Position numbers and translations under genes: made by a program. Below the pieces are notes generated by a model. That model saw only the letters and a list, made by a program, of their open reading frames with translations. It searched no databases and was not told the DNA's origin. A DNA stretch of 14,959 nt from JAFAGX01 sp035501575 (GTDB lineage Bacteria > Acidobacteriota > Terriglobia > Terriglobales > Acidobacteriaceae): assembly GCA_035501575.1 (NCBI GenBank), contig DATJVZ010000373.1, positions 1 through 14,959 on the forward strand. Reading direction: 5' to 3'. Position 1 is the stretch's first letter. The number at the start of each line of letters is the position of its first letter. Below, piece after piece: positions 6,929-13,806 of this stretch.

Positions 6929-7696
6929 TCAGGGTGAAGCGTGAGCGGGCTTCCCGGCGGCTGACCCTCGCTCGGTGTCGGCAAGCACGATGCGCTTGGA
7001 CGTCGAGTCTGGTCGCACGGTTTTCGTGAGCTGAACAGCGTTCTGTGTCGCTCCGAGCTTACGTTCGGCGAGTTTCTTACGATTGAAATCCCGGACAATC
7101 TTGGCAACGTAAGCCCGGGTCTCGGGATAGGGAGGCACGCCGGCATAACGCTCTACCCTCTGCGGACCTGCGTTGTAAGCTGCTAACGCCTTGACCATAT
7201 CGAAGTTGTAGCGCTCCAACAGATCCCGCAGGTAGCGAGTGCCGCCGTCCACGTTGGCACTGGGATCAAAAGCATTTCTGACCCCCAATTTTGAGGAAGT
7301 TCCGGGCATGAGTTGCATCAGGCCCTGCGCGCCCTTCGGTGAGATGGCGTGCGGGTTGAAGTCGCTCTCCGCATGGATGACGCTGTTTACCAGGTCAGGG
7401 TCGAGATGATAGCGCTCACTGGCATTGGTGATCAGGTCCGGCAGGTTGCCAGGATTTTGCGCGGCGGCTGCTGGAACGGAGACATCTGGCTCAAAATGGT
7501 CGATTTCGGTAGTGGGCACATCGACGAACCCGCTTGCATCTGCGCCCATGTAAAGACGGGTCACAGAGCCCAGCTGCTCGCGCCTCTCATGCCGGATGGA
7601 GAACCCGTTGTTTAGCACAGCGATGTCGGCCCCAAACCCGGGAACCGAAACGGCTATCAAGGCCAGACCCAATGCGACTTTTGCTGCGATGGTCAT
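6929..7696 (-). CDS. Lytic transglycosylase (SLT domain)
   Basis: A 255-residue exported peptidoglycan-cleaving enzyme. Residues 1-23 are a signal peptide (hydrophobic ALGLALIAVSV, cleavage near GFGA-D). Residues ~85-205 form the SLT (Slt70-like, GH23) domain: VIHAESDFNPHAISPKGAQG with catalytic Glu110, GLMQLMP (125-131), DPSANVDGGTRYLRDLL, and ALAAYNAGPQRV (170-181). It cuts the MurNAc-GlcNAc bond with formation of 1,6-anhydro-MurNAc. The piece between signal peptide and SLT (residues 24-80) carries an ISIRHE-like basic patch seen in small Slt proteins and could be a substrate or wall contact. The C-terminal 45 residues are Lys/Arg/Thr-rich and probably disordered. No lipobox Cys, so likely periplasmic and soluble. 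No clear ribosome binding site. The HAD phosphatase gene lies 59 bases upstream on the same strand. Confidence 0.9.
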   Translation of the reverse strand: MTIAAKVALGLALIAVSVPGFGADIAVLNNGFSIRHERREQLGSVTRLYMGADASGFVDVPTTEIDHFEPDVSVPAAAAQNPGNLPDLITNASERYHLDPDLVNSVIHAESDFNPHAISPKGAQGLMQLMPGTSSKLGVRNAFDPSANVDGGTRYLRDLLERYNFDMVKALAAYNAGPQRVERYAGVPPYPETRAYVAKIVRDFNRKKLAERKLGATQNAVQLTKTVRPDSTSKRIVLADTERGSAAGKPAHASP

Positions 7697-7755
7697 CGGC
7701 TTCTATCGGCGGGGGAGTGCCCAGAACCGCGCAAGGACCGCAAAACCAATCAATT

Positions 7756-8613
7756 CTAAACCAGCAGTCCAGAGTCGCCAAGCACCTGTTCTATGGCAGC
7801 AGCGACTCCGTTTTGATCGTTTGCCCGGGTTACCGTCCAGCCCCTCATCCGCAGGTCTTCCGCTGCATTTCCCATGATAAACGGAAGTCCTGCAAAGACA
7901 AGCATTTCGACGTCATTATAGTTGTCACCAATGGCCATGACCTGTTCACGAGCCAGCCCGCGGAATTTGGCCCATCGCTCGAGCGCGTGGCCTTTGGAGC
8001 ATCCCTGATGCAGAACGTCCACAATCGACAGATCCCGTAGGGGATATTCGGTCCTTAGGACGGTAATTTCACCTTCCAGGGGGGAGGCGGCGAGACCTTC
8101 TAGCGCTCGCTGCATGTGAGCAATCGGACCGCAAAACATTACCTGAACCGGGTCCGTCGTGAGCGACTTCTCCAGCGGAATCACAAAATCGATGTATTCC
8201 ATGTTCTTCTCCAGCCAACGCTGGATGCTCTGGTTCAGTTCGCGCATGTGCTCAAGCACGATCGCTCCCTTGCCATCGACGTCGAAGGTCACAACCGTGT
8301 TGCCGCGAAATTCGCGCATGTCGGCGCATAGTCTGCGGCAGGTTTGAACCGGCAACAGATCACGATGAAAGGTGTCCCCGGCGAGCGAACGTGTGATGGC
8401 GCCGTTTGAACTGATCAGCCAGAGATCAAAACCGAGCTGGCGCGCGATGGGGAGGGCAAAAGCATGACGCCGTCCGGTAACCAGCACGATTTCGATGCCC
8501 GCGTGGTGGGCACGGCGCAAGGCCGCTAGATCGAGCTCGGAAATCTGGTATTGAGGGTTCAGCAGTGTGCCGTCGATATCGGCAGCCAAGAGGCGAATGG
8601 CAGGTCTCACCAT
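7756..8613 (-). CDS. Cof-type HAD-superfamily hydrolase
   Basis: A 285-residue cytoplasmic phosphatase with all four HAD motifs: DIDGTLL (Asp12 nucleophile, Asp14 acid/base), VTGRR (Thr46), CSKGHAL (Lys207), and GDNYNDVEML (Asp230, Asp234). The ISSNGA stretch (67-72) and a cap domain between motifs 2 and 3 (about 85-195) place it in the Cof/YidA class IIB branch. These enzymes dephosphorylate small phosphorylated metabolites such as sugar phosphates or pyridoxal phosphate; the substrate cannot be read from sequence. Length is normal. No Shine-Dalgarno sequence precedes the ATG; a minus-strand TAGAAT box ends 5 bases before it, which would make the message nearly leaderless. It is divergent from the TPR gene at 8727 and may head a minus-strand unit with the transglycosylase. 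Confidence 0.9.
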   Translation of the reverse strand: MVRPAIRLLAADIDGTLLNPQYQISELDLAALRRAHHAGIEIVLVTGRRHAFALPIARQLGFDLWLISSNGAITRSLAGDTFHRDLLPVQTCRRLCADMREFRGNTVVTFDVDGKGAIVLEHMRELNQSIQRWLEKNMEYIDFVIPLEKSLTTDPVQVMFCGPIAHMQRALEGLAASPLEGEITVLRTEYPLRDLSIVDVLHQGCSKGHALERWAKFRGLAREQVMAIGDNYNDVEMLVFAGLPFIMGNAAEDLRMRGWTVTRANDQNGVAAAIEQVLGDSGLLV

Positions 8614-8709
8614 TTGTCATTCTAGCAAGCGCCTCGACGATCCGGTCCGAACCTGGCATTAGTTAGCGAGTCGGTACCGGATGCCTGACGCGCCACCGCC
8701 TAGACCTGT

Positions 8710-8715
8710 TATAGT
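8710..8715 (+). promoter_or_regulatory. Candidate -10 box of the TPR gene
   Basis: TATAGT (five of six bases of TATAAT) lies 11 bases before the ATG at 8727. The best -35 candidate, CTGACG at 8685-8690, is at a long 19-base spacing. There is no Shine-Dalgarno sequence between the box and the ATG, so the transcript would have a very short or no leader. Confidence 0.35.
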
Positions 8716-8726
8716 TCGCATCAGCG

Positions 8727-9464
8727 ATGGGATCGCTACTTTTCTTTGCCTTCTCGTGGTGGGCCATCCTGCTGCGGGTGGTGGCCATTATTCACTTCAT
8801 CCGGCGCCGTCCGGATTTTTTTTGGTTGTGGATTATTCTCATCCACTGGTTGGGCGCGCTGGTATACATCGTGGTCGAGGTCATCCCGGACGCTGGGCTG
8901 ATGCGGCAATCCTTCAAGGTGTTTCCGCGTCGCCAGCGGATTCGCGATCTCGAACTGGCCATCCAAGACAACCCCTCCGCCGGCAATTATGAAGAACTTG
9001 CCGACCTGTATCTCGAAGAAGGGCGGTTCGCACAAGCACGCCAGGCCTACGACCACGCCATCTCTTCCCGCACCGACTCTCCGGATCCGTTCTACCGTCG
9101 CGCCATTGCTGAGATTGAGCTCGGAGATTTCACCGCTGCGATTGCTGATCTCGAGCCGGTCGTGGCCAAGGACCCCAAGTACGACTTCCAGCGGGCTGCT
9201 GCCCTGCTGGCTCATGCCTACGCGAACGTAGGACTCGCGCAGAAGGCCGAGGCTTTGTTTCAGGAAGTCACCAAGGTCTCAACCTCCTCGGAAACCTACT
9301 ACAACTACGCGTGTTTCTTGGCTTCTCAGCAGCGCAAGGCGGAAGCCGAGGAATGGGCCAAGCGCATTCTGGCCAAGAAGGGAACCATGCCTGGATACCA
9401 GCGGCGCCGCGAACGTCCCTGGTTCCGTAAAGCCAACGCACTCCTGCGGCGGCTCTCCACCTAA
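8727..9464 (+). CDS. Membrane-anchored TPR protein with PLDc_N-like N-terminus
   Basis: A 245-residue protein. Two N-terminal hydrophobic helices (residues 5-23 and 31-52) contain FFWLWIILIHWLGALVYIVVEVIPD, which resembles the two-helix N-terminal domain of cardiolipin synthases (PLDc_N). From residue 85 on it is soluble and made of about four tetratricopeptide repeats (roughly 86-117, 120-151, 155-186, 189-217), with typical A/G/Y/A positions such as YLEEGRFAQARQAYDHAI and AHAYANVGLAQKAEALF. There is no phospholipase D (HKD) motif, so it is not a cardiolipin synthase. It most likely serves as a membrane-bound protein-protein scaffold; partners are unknown. The basic C-terminus (GYQRRRERPWFRKA) resembles that of other small bacterial TPR proteins. 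No neighbour suggests its partner. Confidence 0.8.
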   Translation: MGSLLFFAFSWWAILLRVVAIIHFIRRRPDFFWLWIILIHWLGALVYIVVEVIPDAGLMRQSFKVFPRRQRIRDLELAIQDNPSAGNYEELADLYLEEGRFAQARQAYDHAISSRTDSPDPFYRRAIAEIELGDFTAAIADLEPVVAKDPKYDFQRAAALLAHAYANVGLAQKAEALFQEVTKVSTSSETYYNYACFLASQQRKAEAEEWAKRILAKKGTMPGYQRRRERPWFRKANALLRRLST

Positions 9465-9776
9465 GTCTGATTGGGCTAGCCACTTACCTCGCCTGCGGTC
9501 AGAGGTCAGAGAAATGCTGAACTCAAAATACAGTATCAGCCTGATAGCTAGCTCTCGCCCCGATCAAGTATTACTAGACTTACCCCAACGCGAAGGAGAC
9601 GGAAGGCAGGCGCTGGTTACCTCCCCATGTTGTTTTCCAACGCCTGCCGCCTCCCTAATCGCAGCTTTCCCGAATTCCCAGCCGTGAAGTTTATTTCCCT
9701 TGGCAGCTAGACCTCGGAGGCAACACGGGAGTGCTCGGGTCTCAGAGAGGAGGAATGAAGTTTCGGTTGTAGGGGT
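9465..9776. other. Gene-less spacer with one hairpin
   Basis: About 310 bases between the TPR gene and the convergent zinc-ribbon gene. The only clear structure is an imperfect hairpin: GGCAGGCG (9605-9612) pairs with CGCCTGCC (9641-9648); TGG (9614-9616) pairs with CCA (9637-9639) beyond one mismatch, and the loop is 20 bases. No T-tract follows it on the plus strand; on the minus strand a mixed TTCCGTCTCCTTC follows. It may serve as a terminator for either convergent gene. I see no gene in it. Confidence 0.45.
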
Positions 9777-10055
9777 CTACCGGTCTGCCGACAGTTGCTC
9801 TCCCGCAACTTTGGTCATGGCAAGGGGAACCAATGGGACGAGCTTTACTCCTTCCCGCAGATCGAAGGACAAAGAGAGGGTAGGGGAGCAGCGACCACAT
9901 AACCAGAAGCGGGCTACCGGGCGGGGCGACTTTCGTGTCGAGAGCAGGGAATTGTGGTCGGCATCGTGAGACCGCACCTCGAACTGAAATAAGCGCCCAC
10001 CGAACAAGTAGCGCAGTGGAGCCCCGCAAGCCGGATTGGCGCATTGACTGATCAT
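9777..10055 (-). CDS. Small putative zinc-ribbon protein (CxxxxC...CxxC)
   Basis: A 92-residue protein with two cysteine pairs, Cys5-Cys10 in QCANPACGAPLRYL and Cys53-Cys56 in RFWLCGRCSPTL, spaced like a small zinc ribbon. Between them are GGRLFQFEVR and a variable, polar loop; after the second pair comes a strand-rich LSFDLREGVKLVPL. I recognise this layout from small hypothetical proteins common in Acidobacteriota. No function is established to my knowledge. The frame also allows a GTG start four codons upstream (10067); I prefer the ATG at 10055 because it puts the first Cys close to the N-terminus, but neither has a ribosome binding site. It is not an HTH protein. A palindrome lies about 75 bases upstream and may be an operator. 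Overlapping frames on the plus strand look like shadows. Confidence 0.65.
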   Translation of the reverse strand: MISQCANPACGAPLRYLFGGRLFQFEVRSHDADHNSLLSTRKSPRPVARFWLCGRCSPTLSLSFDLREGVKLVPLVPLAMTKVAGEQLSADR

Positions 10056-10305
10056 CGGCGAAATCACGCTTGAGGATTTTGTACGCTTCCGTCTGAATCC
10101 TGTATCTCATAAGATCCTGTGGCAATCGAATACAGTAAAGTCTGTATTCTGGCTGCCGGTCGTGGCTAGGGCTCGGGAAAACTGGCACCATCCGGAACTA
10201 GGGGGCAGTCCTTAAGCCTCAGCCATCAATTTGGAATCGTGGTTCTCAGGCCTCGATCCTAGAATTTCCGGGTTGCGCGGCGACCCCAACCCCATGAAAA
10301 ATCAC
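10056..10305. other. Promoter-bearing spacer upstream of the zinc-ribbon gene
   Basis: About 250 bases between the zinc-ribbon start and the stop of the receiver gene, both minus strand. It must carry the promoter of the zinc-ribbon gene. Its one striking element is the palindrome at 10128-10149; two related CTGTATC/CCTGTGG half-sites lie at 10099-10121. I find no confident -35/-10 pair and no terminator for the receiver gene. Confidence 0.45.
10128..10149. promoter_or_regulatory. Operator-like perfect palindrome
   Basis: GAATACAG (10128-10135) and CTGTATTC (10142-10149) are perfect inverted copies separated by 6 bases. The same CTGTAT core recurs at 10100-10105 and, weaker, at 10117-10120 (CTGT). 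The size suits a dimeric regulator binding about 75 bases before the zinc-ribbon start. It is not a LexA box, whose CTGT and ACAG arms stand in the opposite order. The T-tract needed for a terminator is absent. Confidence 0.45.
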
Positions 10306-10797
10306 TCATGGGATCCCACAATCGCTCCTGACAGGAGCGGATTTCCTGCCGCGAAAGAACGTCCCGCCGTCGAGCACAGTTTCTACGGCGTTGACCAAAT
10401 CGCGGCCCGCCTCGCTCTTGCATACCGCGCCTCGGATGGCTTGATTGTGAAGGTTGTTGATCAGTTCGTCGGAAAGGTGCAAAGAGAAGAGAATGATAGG
10501 GATATCGGGATAGAATGCCGCTATGTGACCGGCCGCCTCGATACCGTTCATGGTAGGCATGGCAATGTCGAGGATGATGACATCGGGGTGGTACTCGATG
10601 GCTCTTTCGACTGCTTCCTTGCCATCGTTGGCCTCGGCACACACCTTCCAGGCGGGTCGAACCTCTAGTAGGTTCCGTATACCCAGCCTCATGACTTCGT
10701 GATCGTCGGCGACGAGGATTCGAATGGTGGAGGTCGAATTCTCGGAGAAAGAATGCCGCATTTCGGGGTTCGTCATGGGAGTCCAGAGCTCATCCAT
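10306..10797 (-). CDS. Receiver-only response regulator
   Basis: A 163-residue protein with one CheY-like receiver domain at residues ~24-145: acidic pair Asp31-Asp32 in VADDHE, phospho-acceptor Asp77 in IILDIAMP, Ser105 in the switch position (ILFS) and Lys127 in VCKSE. The sequence is closest to receivers of NarL/FixJ-type regulators (DHEVMRLGIRNLL, MPTMNGIEAA), yet no LuxR-type HTH follows; the chain ends about 18 residues after the domain, and I see no HTH in the other minus-strand frames downstream. It may be a phosphate shuttle or titrating partner, or a regulator that lost its output domain. No histidine kinase gene is in the window. Starts at 10797, 10776 (Met8) or 10761 (Met13) are possible, none with a clear ribosome binding site; only the disordered N-terminus is affected. 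Confidence 0.87.
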   Translation of the reverse strand: MDELWTPMTNPEMRHSFSENSTSTIRILVADDHEVMRLGIRNLLEVRPAWKVCAEANDGKEAVERAIEYHPDVIILDIAMPTMNGIEAAGHIAAFYPDIPIILFSLHLSDELINNLHNQAIRGAVCKSEAGRDLVNAVETVLDGGTFFRGRKSAPVRSDCGIP

Positions 10798-11276
10798 CGT
10801 TGTCGATTTCGGTTGTCGTTACGGCCGCGACCCCATCGGGAGAGATTGGGGAAACCATGCCGCAGTCAATCTCTATCCAGTTTTTCTGGCGGCTCGATTT
10901 TCATTCGATGCCGCAATCACGCTCTGAAAAGATTGAAGCCATTATTCTGATTTCGACGCGACAGACAATAGCTCGCGCGGGTAGGGCTTTGGCACCAAAG
11001 TTGTAATTTGCCACCCGGGCATCGAGAACAGCGCGCTCTGGGTCGCCAGAAGCCGCGCCCGAAGCAGGAAACGGCGAACCACGAGCCGGAAGCGTGCCGG
11101 CGACCGATCGCGGGCAAGCATGGGGGACACAGGTATGATAGGGACAATCGTCGCTTTAGAAATTGCGCCTGGTCGAAGAGGAAATTTCAGCCCCCAGACG
11201 GCTATCTCGCCCACCGACGCCGGCGTCTAAGGTAAGGTAGAGGAAGCTAGGCGTCGTCGATCCCGAATCTATCAGC
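10798..11276. other. Gene-less spacer between receiver gene and ABC permeases
   Basis: About 480 bases between divergent genes, so it should hold promoters in both directions; I find no strong -35/-10 pair. A minus-strand open frame at 10942-11214 (90 codons) ends TLVPKPYPRELLSVASK, which faintly resembles the last helix of a receiver domain, but nothing else in it does. There is no ribosome binding site in front of the permease ATG (11277). No repeats or RNA genes seen. Confidence 0.45.
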
Positions 11277-12527
11277 ATGCGTCTTCTCTTGGATATCTTT
11301 GCCCAGACCTTGCGCACGCTCTGGGAACATAAGTTGCGTTCCTTCCTTACCATGTTCGGAATCGCGTGGGGCCTGGGATCCCTGTTGCTGCTGGTGGGTT
11401 TGGGAGAGGGATTCAGAACCGGCCAGCGCAAGCAATTCAATGAATTGGGCGAGAACGTGATGTTCGTCTGGGGCGGACGCGCTCCCGCCGTGAACGGCAG
11501 CTTCACCAGCATGCGGCAGTACTATCTGTCCTACAAAGACTATGCCGATATTGTGGCGGAATGTCCCGACGTCCATCTCGCCGTTCCCGTGATTCAGCGG
11601 AATGATGTGCGTGCGGTCAGCGACTTTTATCAAAGCAGTGGCCAGATCCTCGGCGTTCTGCCGAAGTTCAACCAGATCCGCCATGCTCCGATCGCGGACG
11701 GTCGCTGGCTGGATGAGCTGGACAATGTCGAGAAGCGGCGGGTTGTCGTGCTCGGGGACGAGACCCGGCGTCTTTTGTTTCCCGGGCGTCCGGCCGTCGG
11801 TAGCACGATTCTGCTCAACGGAGTTCGCTTTCAAGTCATGGGCACGCTCCAGCGAATCGGACACGGTGAAAATACCAACCAAAACCTGAAGAGCTTCGTG
11901 CCTTATACCACCATGCACGAGAATTTTCCGCCCCTCAACGTGGGTGACGTGCGCGATGCCATCTCGATGATCAACTATCAGCCCACTTCCAGGGCGCTGC
12001 ATGAAGCGGCCAAGTTGGAGGTACACAAGATCATCGCTCGCAATCACGGGTTTGACGAACGCGATCTCGATGCCTTCGATGAGTGGGACACGGTGAAGAC
12101 GGTGGATCAAATCGGCAAGATATTTGATGTCATGGATTTTTTCCTCGGCAGTGTTGGGCTGGTGACGCTGGCTCTGGGAGCCATCGGCATCATCAACATC
12201 ATGCTCGTATCGGTCGCCGATCGTACCCGGGAAATCGGATTACGGAAAGCCTTGGGAGCTACCAACCGCAGTATTTTGTTCCAGTTCTTTTCTGAAGGCG
12301 CCTTCTTGACCCTGCTGAGCGGCGGAATTGGCATCGGCGCAGCGGCGGCGCTTATGGCGGCTCTATCCACTCTGCCTTCTCCCCCAGGGTGGGACACGCC
12401 GAGGCTCGTGCCCGCAACCGCCGCTCTGGCCCTGGCCTCGCTGGCCTTTGCCGGCATTGCCGCCGGGCTCTATCCCGCGCGCAAAGCCGCCATGTTAACG
12501 CCGGTTGAGGCGCTTCGCCGGGAATAG
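11277..12527 (+). CDS. MacB/FtsX-type ABC transporter permease, first of pair
   Basis: A 416-residue inner-membrane protein with the MacB (type VII ABC) layout: TM1 near residues 22-43 (SFLTMFGIAWGLGSLLLLVG), a periplasmic MacB_PCD domain of about 240 residues, then the FtsX domain with TM2 (288-311), TM3 (340-362) and TM4 (379-398). The conserved coupling segment ADRTREIGLRKALGA follows TM2 and the chain ends LYPARKAAMLTPVEALRRE, both family hallmarks. Such permeases do not move substrate through the membrane; they convert ATP hydrolysis in the cytoplasm to motion in the periplasm, to drive efflux, lipoprotein release or cell-wall enzymes. The protein has no ATPase domain of its own. The second permease starts 4 bases after its stop, so the pair should form a heterodimer. 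No ribosome binding site is clear before the ATG at 11277. Confidence 0.9.
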   Translation: MRLLLDIFAQTLRTLWEHKLRSFLTMFGIAWGLGSLLLLVGLGEGFRTGQRKQFNELGENVMFVWGGRAPAVNGSFTSMRQYYLSYKDYADIVAECPDVHLAVPVIQRNDVRAVSDFYQSSGQILGVLPKFNQIRHAPIADGRWLDELDNVEKRRVVVLGDETRRLLFPGRPAVGSTILLNGVRFQVMGTLQRIGHGENTNQNLKSFVPYTTMHENFPPLNVGDVRDAISMINYQPTSRALHEAAKLEVHKIIARNHGFDERDLDAFDEWDTVKTVDQIGKIFDVMDFFLGSVGLVTLALGAIGIINIMLVSVADRTREIGLRKALGATNRSILFQFFSEGAFLTLLSGGIGIGAAAALMAALSTLPSPPGWDTPRLVPATAALALASLAFAGIAAGLYPARKAAMLTPVEALRRE

Positions 12528-12531
12528 AGCC

Positions 12532-13773
12532 ATGAAGCGAGATCTCTTACAACAAAGCTACCAGGCCATGCGGCATGATCTGCGCAAAACGGTGCTGACC
12601 ATCCTCGGCATGGCATGGGGCATCGCCACCGTGGCTGTCCTGCTCGCTTACGGCGATGGCTTTGCCCGTGCCATCTACAACATCTTTGAAAGCTTTGGCG
12701 CAACCGCCGTGGGGATATTTCCCAACCGCACCTCCGAACAGGCCGGTGGCACCAAGGCGGGCGTGGAGGTGCGCTTTACCGATAGCGATGTCGCGCTGCT
12801 CGAAAACGTTCTCCCCTTGGTTCGCCATACTTCGCGGGATTCGGCGAAGCAGTGCGTGGCGCAACGTGGGCCGCGTTCCTATAGTTTCCCGGTTCTTGGA
12901 CTCGACCCTCCGATCTACGACATCTGGAACCTGCAACTCGCCGCTGGCCGCTTCTTCGACGACCAGGACAACCTAAGCCACGGACTGTATGCCGTGATCG
13001 GATCGGAGGCGAAGGCCAAGTTATTTTCCGGGATGCCGGCTCTCGGCGAGTCGATCCGGGTTGATGGCGCCAGCTTCAAGGTTATCGGAGTCTTGCGTCC
13101 GCGCATGCAGGAAGGCGATGACGACGACAATCGCGCCATCTATGTACCCCACAACTCCATGGATGTTCTCCGCGATACCCACTTCATCGATGGAATCTGG
13201 CTCGATTCCCAGGGCCTCTCCCACGAGAAGCTCGAGCAGAGGATTCGCGAGTCCCTGGCGACCGCCCACGGCTTTAACCCGGATGATCAGCGTGCCGTCT
13301 TCGTTTTCGACGCCCAGAAGCAACTTTCGCAGTTCAGGGTTATCAGCCTGGGATTAAAGGTTCTGATGGGTTTCGTGGGCACGATCACGCTGGGCATCGG
13401 CGGCATCGGCTTGATGAATATCATGCTAGTCTCGGTGACGCAGCGTACGCGCGAGATTGGTGTGGAGAAAGCCCTGGGCGCTCGCCGCAGCGATATCCTC
13501 TTTCAATTTCTCGCCGAGGCCATGGCCATTACCGCCGTGGGTGGGGTGGTCGGAATCTTGCTTTCCTATGCCATCACGCTTTCGGTCGGAACCTTGACCC
13601 TCTACAGCGCGATGGCCACGCACGCCGAGGCCGGCGACATTCACCTTAGACTTGCCCCTCGGGTATTGCTGGTCTCAACCGTGATTTTGGGCTTCGTGGG
13701 CGTTACCAGCGGCCTGTTTCCTGCCGTTCGTGCCGCCAATCTCGATCCGGTCGAAGCGCTGCGTTACGAGTGA
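12532..13773 (+). CDS. MacB/FtsX-type ABC transporter permease, second of pair
   Basis: A 413-residue paralogue of the preceding gene with the same plan: TM1 19-40 (TVLTILGMAWGIATVAVLLA), periplasmic MacB_PCD domain ~41-270 with an unusual acidic run EGDDDDN at 194-200, TM2 272-301, coupling segment QRTREIGVEKALGA (304-317), TM3 327-350, TM4 376-397, and the terminal FPAVRAANLDPVEALRYE. I start at the ATG at 12532, four bases past the stop of the first permease; a TTG in frame at 12505 lies inside that gene and is less likely. The tight spacing points to translational coupling and 1:1 expression. Both chains lack Walker A/B motifs and no ABC ATPase or membrane-fusion adaptor gene lies on either side, so the ATPase must be encoded elsewhere. 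Confidence 0.9.
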   Translation: MKRDLLQQSYQAMRHDLRKTVLTILGMAWGIATVAVLLAYGDGFARAIYNIFESFGATAVGIFPNRTSEQAGGTKAGVEVRFTDSDVALLENVLPLVRHTSRDSAKQCVAQRGPRSYSFPVLGLDPPIYDIWNLQLAAGRFFDDQDNLSHGLYAVIGSEAKAKLFSGMPALGESIRVDGASFKVIGVLRPRMQEGDDDDNRAIYVPHNSMDVLRDTHFIDGIWLDSQGLSHEKLEQRIRESLATAHGFNPDDQRAVFVFDAQKQLSQFRVISLGLKVLMGFVGTITLGIGGIGLMNIMLVSVTQRTREIGVEKALGARRSDILFQFLAEAMAITAVGGVVGILLSYAITLSVGTLTLYSAMATHAEAGDIHLRLAPRVLLVSTVILGFVGVTSGLFPAVRAANLDPVEALRYE

Positions 13774-13806
13774 ATCATGGTCCTTCGGCCGAGTTCTTCC
13801 GAGCGC

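Noticed and set aside
9742..10191. 149-codon minus-strand ORF overlapping the zinc-ribbon gene
   Set aside because: Different frame from the Cys-patterned protein, no domain, and low-complexity Arg/Pro/Ser composition; a shadow of the smaller gene.
10942..11214. 90-codon minus-strand ORF ending TLVPKPYPRELLSVASK, possible receiver-domain remnant
   Set aside because: Only the last ~15 residues resemble a receiver's final helix; no acidic pair or phospho-Asp region can be recognised, so chance similarity is as likely.
11247..12110. 287-codon minus-strand ORF antisense to the first permease
   Set aside because: Long open antisense frames are common in GC-rich genes; the plus-strand product has clear domains and this one has none.
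13774..13806. Terminator between the second permease and the convergent amidase
   Set aside because: Only short CTTCGG/CCGAG-like pairings and no T-tract; not enough to call.
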